Assembly: GCA_029202485.1 (NCBI GenBank)
Contig: CP119313.1
Location: 62,001 to 126,000, forward strand
Reading direction: 5' to 3'
Source of the DNA: Candidatus Pedobacter colombiensis
GTDB taxonomy: Bacteria; Bacteroidota; Bacteroidia; Sphingobacteriales; Sphingobacteriaceae
Length of the DNA: 64,000 bases
The notes beneath the pieces are model-generated. The model was not told the DNA's origin. It ran no database searches and saw only the letters and a list, made by a program, of their open reading frames with translations. Of the stretch, positions 26,710 through 35,829 are shown in pieces. The position numbers and the translations under genes were made by a program. How positions within the stretch are numbered: position 1 is the stretch's first letter; each line of letters starts with the position of its first letter.

Positions 26710-26958
26710 ATGGGATTTATAAAATTCATATTAATCACTGTACTAATACTTTACATCATACGTATTATCATTCGTTTGATATTTCCTTTGGTATTGAGGA
26801 ACTTATTCAGCAAGGTACAGCAGCAAGCACAAAACCAGGCGAGACAACAGTATACCAAACCCGAAGGATCAATTTCAATTGACTATATGCCTCCAAAACC
26901 TAAAACAGGTAAAACAGATAATCTAGGCGATTTTGTAGATTACGAAGAGCTGAAATAG
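26710..26958 (+). CDS. DUF4834 membrane protein
   Basis: An 82-residue protein with one N-terminal transmembrane helix (about 3-30, GFIKFILITVLILYIIRIII) and a polar tail containing QQQAQNQARQQYTKPEG and ending NLGDFVDYEELK. This is the pattern of the Bacteroidota family DUF4834, of unknown function. It lies 107 nt before the YfhO gene. The tail ending in the FVDYEE motif is the conserved part. Confidence 0.82.
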   Translation: MGFIKFILITVLILYIIRIIIRLIFPLVLRNLFSKVQQQAQNQARQQYTKPEGSISIDYMPPKPKTGKTDNLGDFVDYEELK

Positions 26959-27029
26959 CCCTGTTTCTTTACGCTAAAGATTTTTTTTAAAAAAGTTCTC
27001 AGAGGCCGATAAAAATAAATCATTTTATC

Positions 27030-27037
27030 TAAGTTTG
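27030..27037 (+). promoter_or_regulatory. Possible -7 element for the YfhO gene
   Basis: TAAGTTTG fits TAnnTTTG and lies 28 nt upstream of the YfhO start. No TTG at the expected -33 distance. Confidence 0.4.
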
Positions 27038-27065
27038 GGGTTAGTTTAATCTTAAACAAACCTTA

Positions 27066-29564
27066 ATGAATAACTGGTTAAAAGCGAATGGCATTCATCT
27101 TGCCATATTTGGATTTTTTGTAATCATCTGTTTCGTCTATTTCAGTCCTGTATTACAAGGCAAAGCTCCTGCTCAAAGCGACGTATTGCAGGCTAAGGCC
27201 ATGCAAACGGAGATCATGCATTACAAAGATAAAGACGGTAAGGCTCCTTTATGGACCAATCAAATGTTTGGTGGTATGCCGGCTTACCAGATTTGGGCTC
27301 AATATGCTTATAATGGAGCTACTTATGGTATCAAGTTTGTAACAAGCACATTGCCGAGCCCTGTAGGTACAGTTTTATTGCTGTTAACCGGTGCTTATTT
27401 TTTATTTATCGTATTAAAGGTCAATCCATGGCTGGCCGCCGCAGGTGCAATCGCATTTGCATTTACACTGTATAATTTTGTGCTAATAAGTGCCGGACAC
27501 AACAATAAGGTGCTTGCAATAGGCTTTTTTGCGCCGATTATCGCCGGGTTTATTTTAACCTTACGCGGACGATACTGGGTTGGTGGAACGTTGACCGCTT
27601 TGTTTCTGGCATTATTGATCAGGGCAAATCACATACAGATGGCTTATTATCTGTTCTTATCTGTCCTTATCTTTGCTGGGATCGAAATTTATCAGGCTTA
27701 TAAGGCAAAAACACTTCCTGCACTAGGTAAGGCTTTCGGAGTTCTGGCGGGTGCATTGGTCTTGGCCTTAATGGTAAATGCAAGTGTATTGTGGACTACT
27801 GCAGAATATGCCAATGAAACGAATAGAGGGAAATCTAATTTAACTGCTGCGGCTGGAGAAGGTAGTGAGAGCAATGCTAAGGCTAAGGATTATGCTTTTG
27901 GCTGGAGCCAGGGAATTGGGGAAAGTTTTACCTTTCTAATTCCAGATTTATATGGAGGGGCGACCAGTATAAATGAATTGGTTAAGCCTGAAAGCCATAT
28001 GTATAAGGCTTTGTCGGAGGTTACAGGAGGTGATCCTAATCAAACGATGCAAGCTATCCAGCAATTGGCACAGCAACCTTTAAACATGCAGCAGTATTGG
28101 GGCGAAAAACCCGGAACTTCTGGTGGATATTACTTTGGTGCCATTATCTGCTTCTTGTTCATATTCGGATTATTTATTGTAAGAAGTCACTTAAAGTGGT
28201 GGATATTGGCTACAACTGTATTGTTTGTCCTATTGTCATTCGGTAAAAACTTCCCGCTGTTGTCAAACTTATTCTTCGATTATTTCCCATTGTACAACAA
28301 GTTTAGAGCAGTTGAATCTATTTTAGCTGTAGTTGGATTGATGGTGCCTTTGCTGGCTATACTTGCTTTAAAAGAAGTGCAGGATGGTAAGATTGACCAA
28401 AAAATACTTGTTAAAAAATTGCAATGGTCTGCCGGTATCACAGGTGGTTTTGCATTAATCGTAGCAATAGCACCGACCTTGTTTTTCAGTTTTACAACAG
28501 AAAACCATCAGCAGATTGTGCAGGCATTAACTCAGACCTTACAAAATAACGCAGCACTTGCACATAAAATCGTAAATGCACTGATCGAAGACAGGATCGC
28601 TATTGCTCGTGCAGATGCTTTCCGTTCATTCATTTTTATCGCCATAGGTTTTGCATTGATTTGGGCATTCATTACTAAAAAAATGAATATGCAACTGGCA
28701 TTTGGTTTATTAACCTTAGCAGTATTAATCGATATGTGGCAGGTGGATCGTCGTTATTTGAATAATAGTAATTTTTCAAGTAAAAGTGACTTAGCCAATC
28801 ATTATCAGCCTAGAGATGTAGATACTTTTATTAGTGCGGATAAAGATCCTGATTTTAGGGTGTTGGATTTGACAGTAAATACTTTTATGGATGCTAGTCC
28901 TTCAGCATTTCATAAAACAATTGGTGGATATCATGCTGCGAAGTTAAAACGTTACCAGGAGCTGATTGATCACCAGTTTTCTAAAAGTGTTAATCAGGAT
29001 GTGCTGGATATGTTAAATACCAAGTACATCATTACTCAAGATCCTCAAAATGGTTCTTACAAAATGCAACGTAATGCTACTGCTGCGGGACATGCCTGGA
29101 TCGTGCCCCATATTCAGTTTGCAAAAGACGCTGATGAGGAGATGAAGGCGATTAGCAGTTTCGATCCAAAACAAGAGGCGATAGTTGATTTAAGGTATAA
29201 AAAACTGATTGATGAGAAACGATTAGGTCCGGGTACAGGTGCATTGATTACTCTTGAGAGTTATAATCCGGATCACCTTGTTTACACTTATAGCGCACCT
29301 ACAGACGTTATCGCTGTATTTTCTGAGATCTATTATGATAAAGGGTGGAACATGTACATTGATGGGCTGAAGAAACCTTATTTCAGAGCTGACTATGTGT
29401 TACGTGCAGCGCAGCTTGAAGCAGGTAACCACAAAGTCGAATTTAAGTTTGAGCCTGTATCTTACTACTTGGGAGAGAAGATCTCATTAGCCGGATCAAT
29501 TTTATTGGTTGTGGGCTTAGGCTTTGCATTTTATACGGAAAACAAAAAGAAAAAAGCTGCCTAG
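27066..29564 (+). CDS. YfhO family membrane protein
   Basis: An 832-residue membrane protein of the YfhO family, with about a dozen transmembrane helices and two soluble loops. YfhO proteins resemble GT-C glycosyltransferases; in Gram-positive bacteria they act in glycosylating lipoteichoic acid, while in Bacteroidota the role is unclear. Seen here: the first helix, the extracytoplasmic motif PLWTNQMFGGMPAYQIW (about residues 60-76) and the large soluble part 575-800 ending FEIYYDKGWNMYIDGLK-like sequence. An intrinsic terminator follows. Confidence 0.88.
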   Translation: MNNWLKANGIHLAIFGFFVIICFVYFSPVLQGKAPAQSDVLQAKAMQTEIMHYKDKDGKAPLWTNQMFGGMPAYQIWAQYAYNGATYGIKFVTSTLPSPVGTVLLLLTGAYFLFIVLKVNPWLAAAGAIAFAFTLYNFVLISAGHNNKVLAIGFFAPIIAGFILTLRGRYWVGGTLTALFLALLIRANHIQMAYYLFLSVLIFAGIEIYQAYKAKTLPALGKAFGVLAGALVLALMVNASVLWTTAEYANETNRGKSNLTAAAGEGSESNAKAKDYAFGWSQGIGESFTFLIPDLYGGATSINELVKPESHMYKALSEVTGGDPNQTMQAIQQLAQQPLNMQQYWGEKPGTSGGYYFGAIICFLFIFGLFIVRSHLKWWILATTVLFVLLSFGKNFPLLSNLFFDYFPLYNKFRAVESILAVVGLMVPLLAILALKEVQDGKIDQKILVKKLQWSAGITGGFALIVAIAPTLFFSFTTENHQQIVQALTQTLQNNAALAHKIVNALIEDRIAIARADAFRSFIFIAIGFALIWAFITKKMNMQLAFGLLTLAVLIDMWQVDRRYLNNSNFSSKSDLANHYQPRDVDTFISADKDPDFRVLDLTVNTFMDASPSAFHKTIGGYHAAKLKRYQELIDHQFSKSVNQDVLDMLNTKYIITQDPQNGSYKMQRNATAAGHAWIVPHIQFAKDADEEMKAISSFDPKQEAIVDLRYKKLIDEKRLGPGTGALITLESYNPDHLVYTYSAPTDVIAVFSEIYYDKGWNMYIDGLKKPYFRADYVLRAAQLEAGNHKVEFKFEPVSYYLGEKISLAGSILLVVGLGFAFYTENKKKKAA

Positions 29565-29589
29565 CAGATTTTAGTTGTTAACCAGATTT

Positions 29590-29632
29590 AAGAGGTTGTA
29601 TCATTGGTAAAAAGATGGTCAACCTCTTTTTT
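29590..29632 (+). terminator. Terminator after the YfhO gene
   Basis: AAGAGGTTG (29590-29598) and CAACCTCTT (29620-29628) are perfectly complementary around a 21-nt loop and are followed by a T-run. It lies 26 nt after the YfhO stop. Confidence 0.8.
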
Positions 29633-30140
29633 TATGTACTGATAGGTAATATTTCTGCCATTTAAATTGCATCTAACGCGTGGATGGTGTAATAAACGCA
29701 AAGAAATGCAGGAAAGTGCATCATACGCATATTCACATTTTTATTCCTGTTACATTTAGTTGATGGAAGTAAAAATAGCAGTGATAAAAAATCTTTTAGG
29801 CTCGTTTTCGGTTCTGGATTGTGCTTGCGAAATTGCAGTACTGTGGTTAATTACTAAGTCGTATCTGGTTCGACTCTGGTTCGTCTTGGGTTCGTCTCTG
29901 GTTCGGAAAAATCCAATTGAAATAAGTCTCGTAGATGTGCTTTAGTAAAGTAGCATTAAGTCGTCCTAACCGGGCCGCAAAGATGCCACTTCAAAATCGA
30001 AAAAAATCAGTGGTTTTTGAGAAGATAAAAGTTGTGGTAAGTAATGATAATGACGGGTTTTAAGAATTTAACGATTACTTAACATGTTGTTAATTTGTGT
30101 GTTGCACTTTTGTAAAGTAAAAAAGCATTGCTTGAACAGG
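29633..30140. other. Intergenic region with 11-bp tandem repeats
   Basis: About 510 bp with no convincing coding sequence; the one 61-codon frame at 29760-29945 has no recognisable product. It holds four tandem 11-bp units at 29862-29905. On the minus strand, around 29975-29988, the sequence resembles the Bacteroidota promoter form CATCTTTGCGGCC, one base away from the -7 consensus. The function is unknown. Confidence 0.5.
29862..29905. repeat. Four tandem 11-bp repeats
   Basis: Units tatctggttcg, actctggttcg, tcttgggttcg and tctctggttcg follow each other without gaps. The core GGTTCG is kept in all four. The 11-bp period is near one DNA helical turn, so the same face is repeated. Confidence 0.85.
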
Positions 30141-30995
30141 ATGACGTCTAAAAGAGAAGTTGATATTGCCGTAATTTCTGATGTACATTTAGGTACTTAT
30201 GGCTGCCACGCTAAGGAATTATTGAAGTACCTTAAAAGTATTAAACCTAAAATGTTGGTTTTAAACGGTGACATCATCGATATCTGGCAATTTAGCAAAA
30301 GATACTGGCCTGAAACCCACATGAAAGTAGTTAGAAAGTTGATGAAGTTTGTGGTAGAAGGCGTTCCTGTTTATTATCTTACAGGTAACCATGATGAACT
30401 GCTGCGGAAATTCGCAGATATGCATATCGGGACGTTTCACCTGCAGAATAAGTTGGTTGTAGAGCTGGATGGCAAAAAAGCCTGGTTTTTTCATGGAGAT
30501 ATATTTGATGTAACCATGCAACATTCCAAATGGCTGGCCAAACTAGGCGCGGTAGGTTACGATACACTCATTTTGATCAATAGTTTTGTGAATTGGTGTC
30601 TGGCACTTATGGGGCGGGAAAAAATGAGTTTCTCGAAACGGATTAAAGCGAAGTTCAAAGATGCGGTAAAGTTTATCAATGGCTTTGAAAATACAGCTGC
30701 TGAGTTGGCCGCAGAAAAAGGCTACGAATATGTTGTTTGCGGACATATTCATCAGCCCGAAATGAGAACGATCATTACTGAGAATGGTGATGTAACTTAT
30801 TTAAATAGTGGTGATTGGGTGGAGAACCTTACGGCCCTTGAATATTATGATAAATCCTGGAAAGTGTTTAAATACGAACAACAAAACTTTCAGAAAGATG
30901 AGATAGAAGAGGGCGAATTGTCGGATGGAGAAGATCTGCATAGTAAACTCGATATCAATACTCTATTGCAAAAGATTAAATTAGAAATTGTCTAA
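30141..30995 (+). CDS. LpxH-like UDP-2,3-diacylglucosamine diphosphatase
   Basis: A calcineurin-like metallophosphoesterase of about 284 residues. Metal ligands are in ISDVHLGTYGC, LNGDIIDIWQF, YLTGNHDELLRKF, WFFHGDIFDVTM and CGHIHQPEMR, so all five family motifs are present. In Bacteroidota such proteins are annotated as lipid A pathway pyrophosphatases that make lipid X; this is likely but not certain. The ATG at 30141 is chosen because MTSKREVDIAVISDVHLG fits the family start. A predicted glycosyltransferase follows after 29 nt. Confidence 0.85.
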   Translation: MTSKREVDIAVISDVHLGTYGCHAKELLKYLKSIKPKMLVLNGDIIDIWQFSKRYWPETHMKVVRKLMKFVVEGVPVYYLTGNHDELLRKFADMHIGTFHLQNKLVVELDGKKAWFFHGDIFDVTMQHSKWLAKLGAVGYDTLILINSFVNWCLALMGREKMSFSKRIKAKFKDAVKFINGFENTAAELAAEKGYEYVVCGHIHQPEMRTIITENGDVTYLNSGDWVENLTALEYYDKSWKVFKYEQQNFQKDEIEEGELSDGEDLHSKLDINTLLQKIKLEIV

Positions 30996-31024
30996 GGCGT
31001 AAAAATTACAGATATTCGGTGCGG

Positions 31025-32011
31025 ATGAAGATACTTTATGCCATACAAGGTACGGGTAACGGGCATATTAGCCGGGCCAGGGAGATTGTGCCCTTATTAC
31101 AGCAATATGGCGATGTAGACTTATTAATCAGCGGGACGCAGGCAGATGTGAAATTGACACAAACAGTGAAGTATCAACTGCATGGCTTTAGCTTTATTTT
31201 TGGGAAAAAGGGAGGTGTAAATCATTACGAAACCTGGAAATCAATGAACTTGCCGCGCTTTGTAAAAGATATGCGTCAAATGCCCCTTAAAGATTATAAT
31301 CTTATTCTTAATGATTTTGAGCCGGTAACGGCCTGGGCTTGTAAAACTAAGGGAATAGAAAGTGTTGGCCTTAGTCACCAGGCATCTTTTCAATCCCGGA
31401 AAGTTCCAAAGCCTAAAAGCATTGACTGGGCACAGCTGGTTATGAAGTACTATGCGCCGGCTACCCACTATGTAGGTTTTCATTTTGACAGGTATGATGA
31501 TTTTATTCATACACCGGTGATCAGGGCTGAGATCAGAAACATGTTGACCAGTAATCTGGGACACTATACTGTATATCTACCTGCAATAGATGATCAATAT
31601 CTTGTTCCCATACTCAAACAAATATCTAATGTGAACTGGGAAGTGTTTTCTAAGCACTGCAAACAGGGCTATGTAGATGGAAATGTAAATGTAAGACCTG
31701 TAAATAACGAATTGTTTAATAACAGCTTGGCTTCCTGCGAAGGTTTGTTTACCGGTGGCGGTTTTGAAGGGCCTGCTGAGGCACTTTATCTGGGTAAAAA
31801 ATTGTTGGTTGCGCCAATGAAATTTCAGTACGAACAACAATGCAATGCCTATGCTTTAAAGCAATTTGGGTTGCCCGTAGTTTGGAGTAGCAACAAGAAC
31901 TGGCTTCCGATCATAAAAAATTGGGTGAACAGTCCGCAGGAGCATCAATTTTATTTCCCTGATGAAACAGCCGCTGTAATTGATAAAGTTGTAAAGCAGT
32001 TTGCCAGATAA
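31025..32011 (+). CDS. MJ1255-like GT-B glycosyltransferase
   Basis: A protein of about 328 residues. It starts KILYAIQGTGNGHISRAREI, the MurG-like glycine-rich first loop, and has the donor-binding CEGLFTGGGFEGPAEALYLGKK near the C-terminus, described here in two parts. It matches the family of glycosyltransferase-like proteins known from archaeal MJ1255. Substrate unknown. It follows the LpxH-like gene by 29 nt, so a glycolipid role is a fair guess. The ATG at 31025 is preferred to an in-frame GTG at 31019. Confidence 0.8.
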   Translation: MKILYAIQGTGNGHISRAREIVPLLQQYGDVDLLISGTQADVKLTQTVKYQLHGFSFIFGKKGGVNHYETWKSMNLPRFVKDMRQMPLKDYNLILNDFEPVTAWACKTKGIESVGLSHQASFQSRKVPKPKSIDWAQLVMKYYAPATHYVGFHFDRYDDFIHTPVIRAEIRNMLTSNLGHYTVYLPAIDDQYLVPILKQISNVNWEVFSKHCKQGYVDGNVNVRPVNNELFNNSLASCEGLFTGGGFEGPAEALYLGKKLLVAPMKFQYEQQCNAYALKQFGLPVVWSSNKNWLPIIKNWVNSPQEHQFYFPDETAAVIDKVVKQFAR

Positions 32012-32040
32012 TTTGCTTTACTTTGCTTTTGTAAAGCGGC

Positions 32041-33021
32041 ATGATCAATCAATTTAGAAATTTAAATCCTATAAACCTGCTTCTGTTATTCGCATATACC
32101 TTTTTTATGCGCATGGCTATTTTTGCAGATCTTCCAGCTCACTTGAATTTCGAGTTTTTAGAGTCTTATACGCGATTCTTTATTCAGATTCCGGTACAAA
32201 GTTTCTTTTCTCCTGCCAGCAATGTTTTTCTTGCAGGGATTCTGATTTATGTGCAAGCCATTTTATTTAATCGCGTGGTAAATAACCATGGCTTATTGAA
32301 CCGTCCGGGTTTTTTGCCGGCTTTGATGTACATTACCGGTGCAAGTTTATTTATGCCTTTCCTGGTATTGAGCCCAACATTGATCTGTAATTTTCTGGTG
32401 ATCTGGATGATGGATAAGTTTTTGAAGATTGGTAAATCGCCGAATGCCATCATGATTATGTTTGATATTGGGATGATCATCGCTATAGGGACGCTTATCT
32501 ATTTTCCTTTTATCGTGATGTTGGTGATGATCTGGCTGGCATTGTTGCTGTACAGATCCTTTAACTGGCGGGAATGGATATCCGGTTTGGTTGGCTTTTT
32601 GACTATTTTCTTCTTTGTTGGGGTATTTTATTATTGGAATGATAGTTTATCCATGTTTTATAAAATATGGCTACCACTTGGCAATAAATTCCCATCCGTT
32701 TTTAAAATTAATTATAACGATTATCTGGTTCTCGTCCCTGTTTTGGTCATGATGATTTTGGCCTTTCTGCAATTGCGGGAAAACTTCTTCAGAAGCTTTA
32801 TCAGCACCAGGAAAGCTTTTCAAATGCTTTTCTTTATGTTTATCGTTAGTATTGCAAGCTTTTATACCAAGCCTGATTTCCGGTTATATCATTTCTTGTT
32901 ATGCGTACCCCCGGGTGCCGTTTTGCTCGCATATTATTTTTCAAATGCAAAAAAGAGGTGGTTTTATGAAAGTCTGTTCCTTATCCTGGTTTTCGCCATA
33001 CAGTACTTTTTGTTTGTTTAA
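32041..33021 (+). CDS. DUF6427 integral membrane protein
   Basis: A 326-residue protein with about nine predicted transmembrane segments, of the Bacteroidota family DUF6427. It begins INQFRNLNPINLLLLFAYTF and has LFNRVVNNHGLLNRPGFLPAL and MLVMIWLALLLYRSFNWREW, all typical of the family. The function is unknown; older annotations as beta-carotene monooxygenase are not supported by anything seen here. It is 29 nt after the glycosyltransferase gene, and coaX follows with its own promoter. Confidence 0.82.
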   Translation: MINQFRNLNPINLLLLFAYTFFMRMAIFADLPAHLNFEFLESYTRFFIQIPVQSFFSPASNVFLAGILIYVQAILFNRVVNNHGLLNRPGFLPALMYITGASLFMPFLVLSPTLICNFLVIWMMDKFLKIGKSPNAIMIMFDIGMIIAIGTLIYFPFIVMLVMIWLALLLYRSFNWREWISGLVGFLTIFFFVGVFYYWNDSLSMFYKIWLPLGNKFPSVFKINYNDYLVLVPVLVMMILAFLQLRENFFRSFISTRKAFQMLFFMFIVSIASFYTKPDFRLYHFLLCVPPGAVLLAYYFSNAKKRWFYESLFLILVFAIQYFLFV

Positions 33022-33043
33022 CTTTTTTTAACAAATTGAGACC

Positions 33044-33072
33044 TTGAAACTAGCTAAAGATTGATAGCTTTG
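33044..33072 (+). promoter_or_regulatory. Promoter for coaX
   Basis: TTG at 33044-33046, 18-nt spacer, TAGCTTTG at 33065-33072. This is a full match to the Bacteroidota TTG ... TAnnTTTG consensus. The coaX ATG at 33096 is 23 nt downstream; the start lies beyond the likely transcription start, unlike the alternative TTG at 33084. Confidence 0.75.
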
Positions 33073-33095
33073 TGCAATGAAGTTTGGAGCCGTTA

Positions 33096-33848
33096 ATGCA
33101 TAATCTGGTTATAGATATAGGTAATACAAATAGTAAACTGGCTGTTTTTGATGAAAAAACATTGGTTAACTACCAGGTTCTTAAACAGATTGTGCCTGCT
33201 GAACTAATCAACGTCATAAAACAATACCATATCGTTAATTCATCTATTTCAAGTGTTAGTGCAGATTTATTGGACGTAATTCATGTTTTGGAGTCAAACA
33301 CAAATTACATTCCATTTTCTACAAGCATTAATACCGGAATAAAGAATAATTATCAGACACTTTCTACGCTGGGCTTAGATAGATGGGCTAAAGTAATAGC
33401 TGCAAACAGCTGTTACCCTGGTCAAAACTGTTTGATGATCGATTCTGGGACCTGTATTACTTATGATTTGCTGAACAGCAAGAGCGAGTATTTTGGAGGG
33501 AGCATTAGTCCAGGCATAGATATGCGTTTTAAAGCGCTACATCATTTTACAGGTAGATTGCCATTGGTGAAATGGGATCAGGAAGCCGATATACCGAAGG
33601 GTATAGATACCAATTCGGCGATTAAAAATGGTGTTTTACAGGGAGTAATAAACGAAGTTGAGGGGTTTATATCCTCATATAATAAAGAAAATAAAGGCCT
33701 GACGGTATTGTTAACAGGGGGTAACGCTGCTTTTTTGCTAGAACAATTAAAAAACAGCATCTTTGCGCCTCAAATTATACACGATCCGTATTTGGTATTA
33801 AAAGGATTAAATGAAGTTATTGCATTTGAATATGTACAAAAAAATTAA
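33096..33848 (+). CDS. coaX: Type III pantothenate kinase
   Basis: A protein of about 250 residues that phosphorylates pantothenate in the first step of coenzyme A synthesis; this type needs a monovalent cation and is not inhibited by CoA. Signatures are LVIDIGNTNSKLAVFD (phosphate loop), LGLDRWAKVIAA, MIDSGTCITYDLL and GGSISPGIDMRFKALHHFT, and LLTGGNAAFL near the C-terminus. The ATG at 33096 follows a consensus promoter. The next gene starts inside its 3' end. Confidence 0.95.
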   Translation: MHNLVIDIGNTNSKLAVFDEKTLVNYQVLKQIVPAELINVIKQYHIVNSSISSVSADLLDVIHVLESNTNYIPFSTSINTGIKNNYQTLSTLGLDRWAKVIAANSCYPGQNCLMIDSGTCITYDLLNSKSEYFGGSISPGIDMRFKALHHFTGRLPLVKWDQEADIPKGIDTNSAIKNGVLQGVINEVEGFISSYNKENKGLTVLLTGGNAAFLLEQLKNSIFAPQIIHDPYLVLKGLNEVIAFEYVQKN

Positions 33849-35130
33849 TTATATAGTAGCGGTAATGATCTTGTTAACTAGTGTTACTGTAAAGGCACAG
33901 GTTACTTCACAATCACCATATTCGAGATATGGTCTTGGAAATGTTAACGGGTTGTTGTTGCCTCAGCTTAGGGCAATGGGGGGCATCTCTACTGCCGTTT
34001 ACAAGCCTAGTAATTATTACAGCAGTATTAACATGCAAAATCCGGCATCTTATTCCGGTATTACATTGACTACGGTTGATATGGGATTGACCGGGACATT
34101 TAAGGACCTAAAGCAAGGAGGCGTAAGTGAGGGTAATTTTAATGGCAGTTTCAGTCATTTGGCGCTTGCTTTTCCAATTAAACCAGGACGTACAGGATTA
34201 AGCTTTGGCATTCTCCCGTATACTGATTTGGGTTATAGTTATAGCAAAGTCAGTACACTGCCAAATGATACGAATAAAGTGAGAAATTTGTCTTCAGGTG
34301 AAGGTGGCTTAACAAAAGCTTATATGGGAATTGGCCAGCAGTTTGGTGAACACTTTAGGATTGGTGCAAACGTAGAATACATTTTTGGAAACCTGATTGA
34401 AAACCAGGGCGTAGAATTGCAAAGTGCTGCAGCTGTCAACACCAAGCAACAGGATAAAAATAGTATTGGTGGTATTGGCTTCTCTTATGGTGCTCAATAT
34501 GAAATCCCATTAAGTCTTAAAAGCCGTATTACGATTGGTTATTCAGGTTCTTCTCCTTCTTCAATAAACTCCAAAAGAACTTTTTTGGTAACCAGATATA
34601 TGACGCAGAGCTCTGGAGATGAAGGTCTTGCTATTGATACTCCAATTCTTCATCAAAATGCGTCTGCAAAGTTAAAACTTCCTTTGGTGCATAATTTTGG
34701 TATTACTGTGCAGAAAGACAATAAATGGTTAATTGGTGCCGATTATAGAATGGGAAACTGGTCTAAATTGAGTATTGATGGAGTGAACAGTGGACTTGAT
34801 AATAGCTGGGGTGCTTCAATAGGTGGACAACTTACGCCGGATATGAATTCGATCGGAAGTTATTTTAATAGAGTAGACTATAGGTTAGGTTTTACTTATG
34901 ACAAGACTTATATTAAAATAAACGACCAGAACATTAACCAAATGGCGGTTACGTTTGGTTTAGGCCTTCCTCTGGGATACACCAGGTTTGCGGTGAATAA
35001 GCTTAATTTCGCTGCGGAGCTAGGTAGAAGAGGTACATTGACCAATGGCCTGGTTCAGGAAAATTATATTAATTTTCACTTAGGAATTACACTTAACGAT
35101 ACCTGGTTTAGACGATTTAAGTTTGACTAA
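33832..35130 (+). CDS. Outer-membrane beta-barrel protein, unknown role
   Basis: A protein of about 432 residues with signal peptide MYKKINYIVAVMILL... ending VKAQ, then SPYSRYGLGNVNGLLLPQLR and MGGISTAVYKPSNYY, a pattern common to uncharacterised Bacteroidota outer-membrane proteins found beside coaX. The rest alternates Gly/aromatic strands and ends in WFRRFKFD, an outer-membrane-like C-terminus. It overlaps coaX by 17 nt when started at 33832; an ATG at 33811 would also be possible. lptC follows after 18 nt, which suggests an envelope function. Confidence 0.75.
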   Translation: MYKKINYIVAVMILLTSVTVKAQVTSQSPYSRYGLGNVNGLLLPQLRAMGGISTAVYKPSNYYSSINMQNPASYSGITLTTVDMGLTGTFKDLKQGGVSEGNFNGSFSHLALAFPIKPGRTGLSFGILPYTDLGYSYSKVSTLPNDTNKVRNLSSGEGGLTKAYMGIGQQFGEHFRIGANVEYIFGNLIENQGVELQSAAAVNTKQQDKNSIGGIGFSYGAQYEIPLSLKSRITIGYSGSSPSSINSKRTFLVTRYMTQSSGDEGLAIDTPILHQNASAKLKLPLVHNFGITVQKDNKWLIGADYRMGNWSKLSIDGVNSGLDNSWGASIGGQLTPDMNSIGSYFNRVDYRLGFTYDKTYIKINDQNINQMAVTFGLGLPLGYTRFAVNKLNFAAELGRRGTLTNGLVQENYINFHLGITLNDTWFRRFKFD

Positions 35131-35148
35131 TGGGCTCATAATAAGTTT

Positions 35149-35757
35149 ATGGCAACTTTATCAGCAATAAGAAATACACATACCTGGATTAAAAGTCCGG
35201 GTATGATTTTTTGTATAGCTATGCTTTGTGTGGTCCAGCTTTCGCTGAGTTCATGTGGTGAGGATGATCTGAAGAAGGCTGCAAAACTTTCAAAAAAAGT
35301 CAGCCTGGATACAAATAGAACACTTGGCGTAGAAATTATTTACAGCGATTCTGCAAAAGTTAAGGCCAAAGGTTTTGCCCCGGTATTGGATAAGATCACA
35401 CCTTCAAGTGGCATCATGTTTCAGGAAATGCCCAAAGGCGTAAAGATTCAGTTTCTGGATGATAAGCTGAATGTTACGGGCTCTATTACTTCGGATTATG
35501 CAATTATGAAGGAGACTGAGAAGCTGACCATTTTTAAAAAAAATGTAGTTGTAGTGAACCAATCACTGACTTTTAATACTGAAGAGCTGATCTGGGATCA
35601 GAATAAACAAATGTTTTTTTCACCTAAGGGGATTGTAACAAAACCTGATGGTTCTTTTATCAATGCGGTTAACTTTAGCGCACCCCAGGACTTTAGTTAT
35701 TACAACTCCGGAAGTGGGTATGGAGAGACTTATGTTGAAGAAAAATTTGGCGAATAA
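35149..35757 (+). CDS. lptC: LPS export protein LptC
   Basis: A 202-residue periplasmic component of the lipopolysaccharide export bridge, anchored to the inner-membrane LptBFG. Here it has a lipoprotein-like signal ending LSLSSCGED (Cys at about 37), followed by GVEIIYSDSAKVKAKGFAPV and FLDDKLNVTGSITSDYAIM, which fit the LptC beta-jellyroll. The neighbour order coaX, outer-membrane protein, lptC, PpiD-like chaperone is common in Bacteroidota. No other lpt gene is in the window. Confidence 0.85.
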   Translation: MATLSAIRNTHTWIKSPGMIFCIAMLCVVQLSLSSCGEDDLKKAAKLSKKVSLDTNRTLGVEIIYSDSAKVKAKGFAPVLDKITPSSGIMFQEMPKGVKIQFLDDKLNVTGSITSDYAIMKETEKLTIFKKNVVVVNQSLTFNTEELIWDQNKQMFFSPKGIVTKPDGSFINAVNFSAPQDFSYYNSGSGYGETYVEEKFGE

Positions 35758-35829
35758 TTTAATGTTTTCTTTTTTTCGCAAAAGTTGTATCTTGCGCGCT
35801 CTTAAAAAAGAATTATAAATAAGAATATT

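Noticed and set aside
29862..29905. GGTTCGA-like tRNA T-arm
   Set aside because: GGTTCG is repeated four times in tandem and no acceptor stem, anticodon arm or D-arm surrounds it.
29760..29945. 61-codon open frame spanning the 11-bp repeats
   Set aside because: No recognisable product and no typical start context; the repeat period is not a multiple of three, so the repeats are not a protein repeat.
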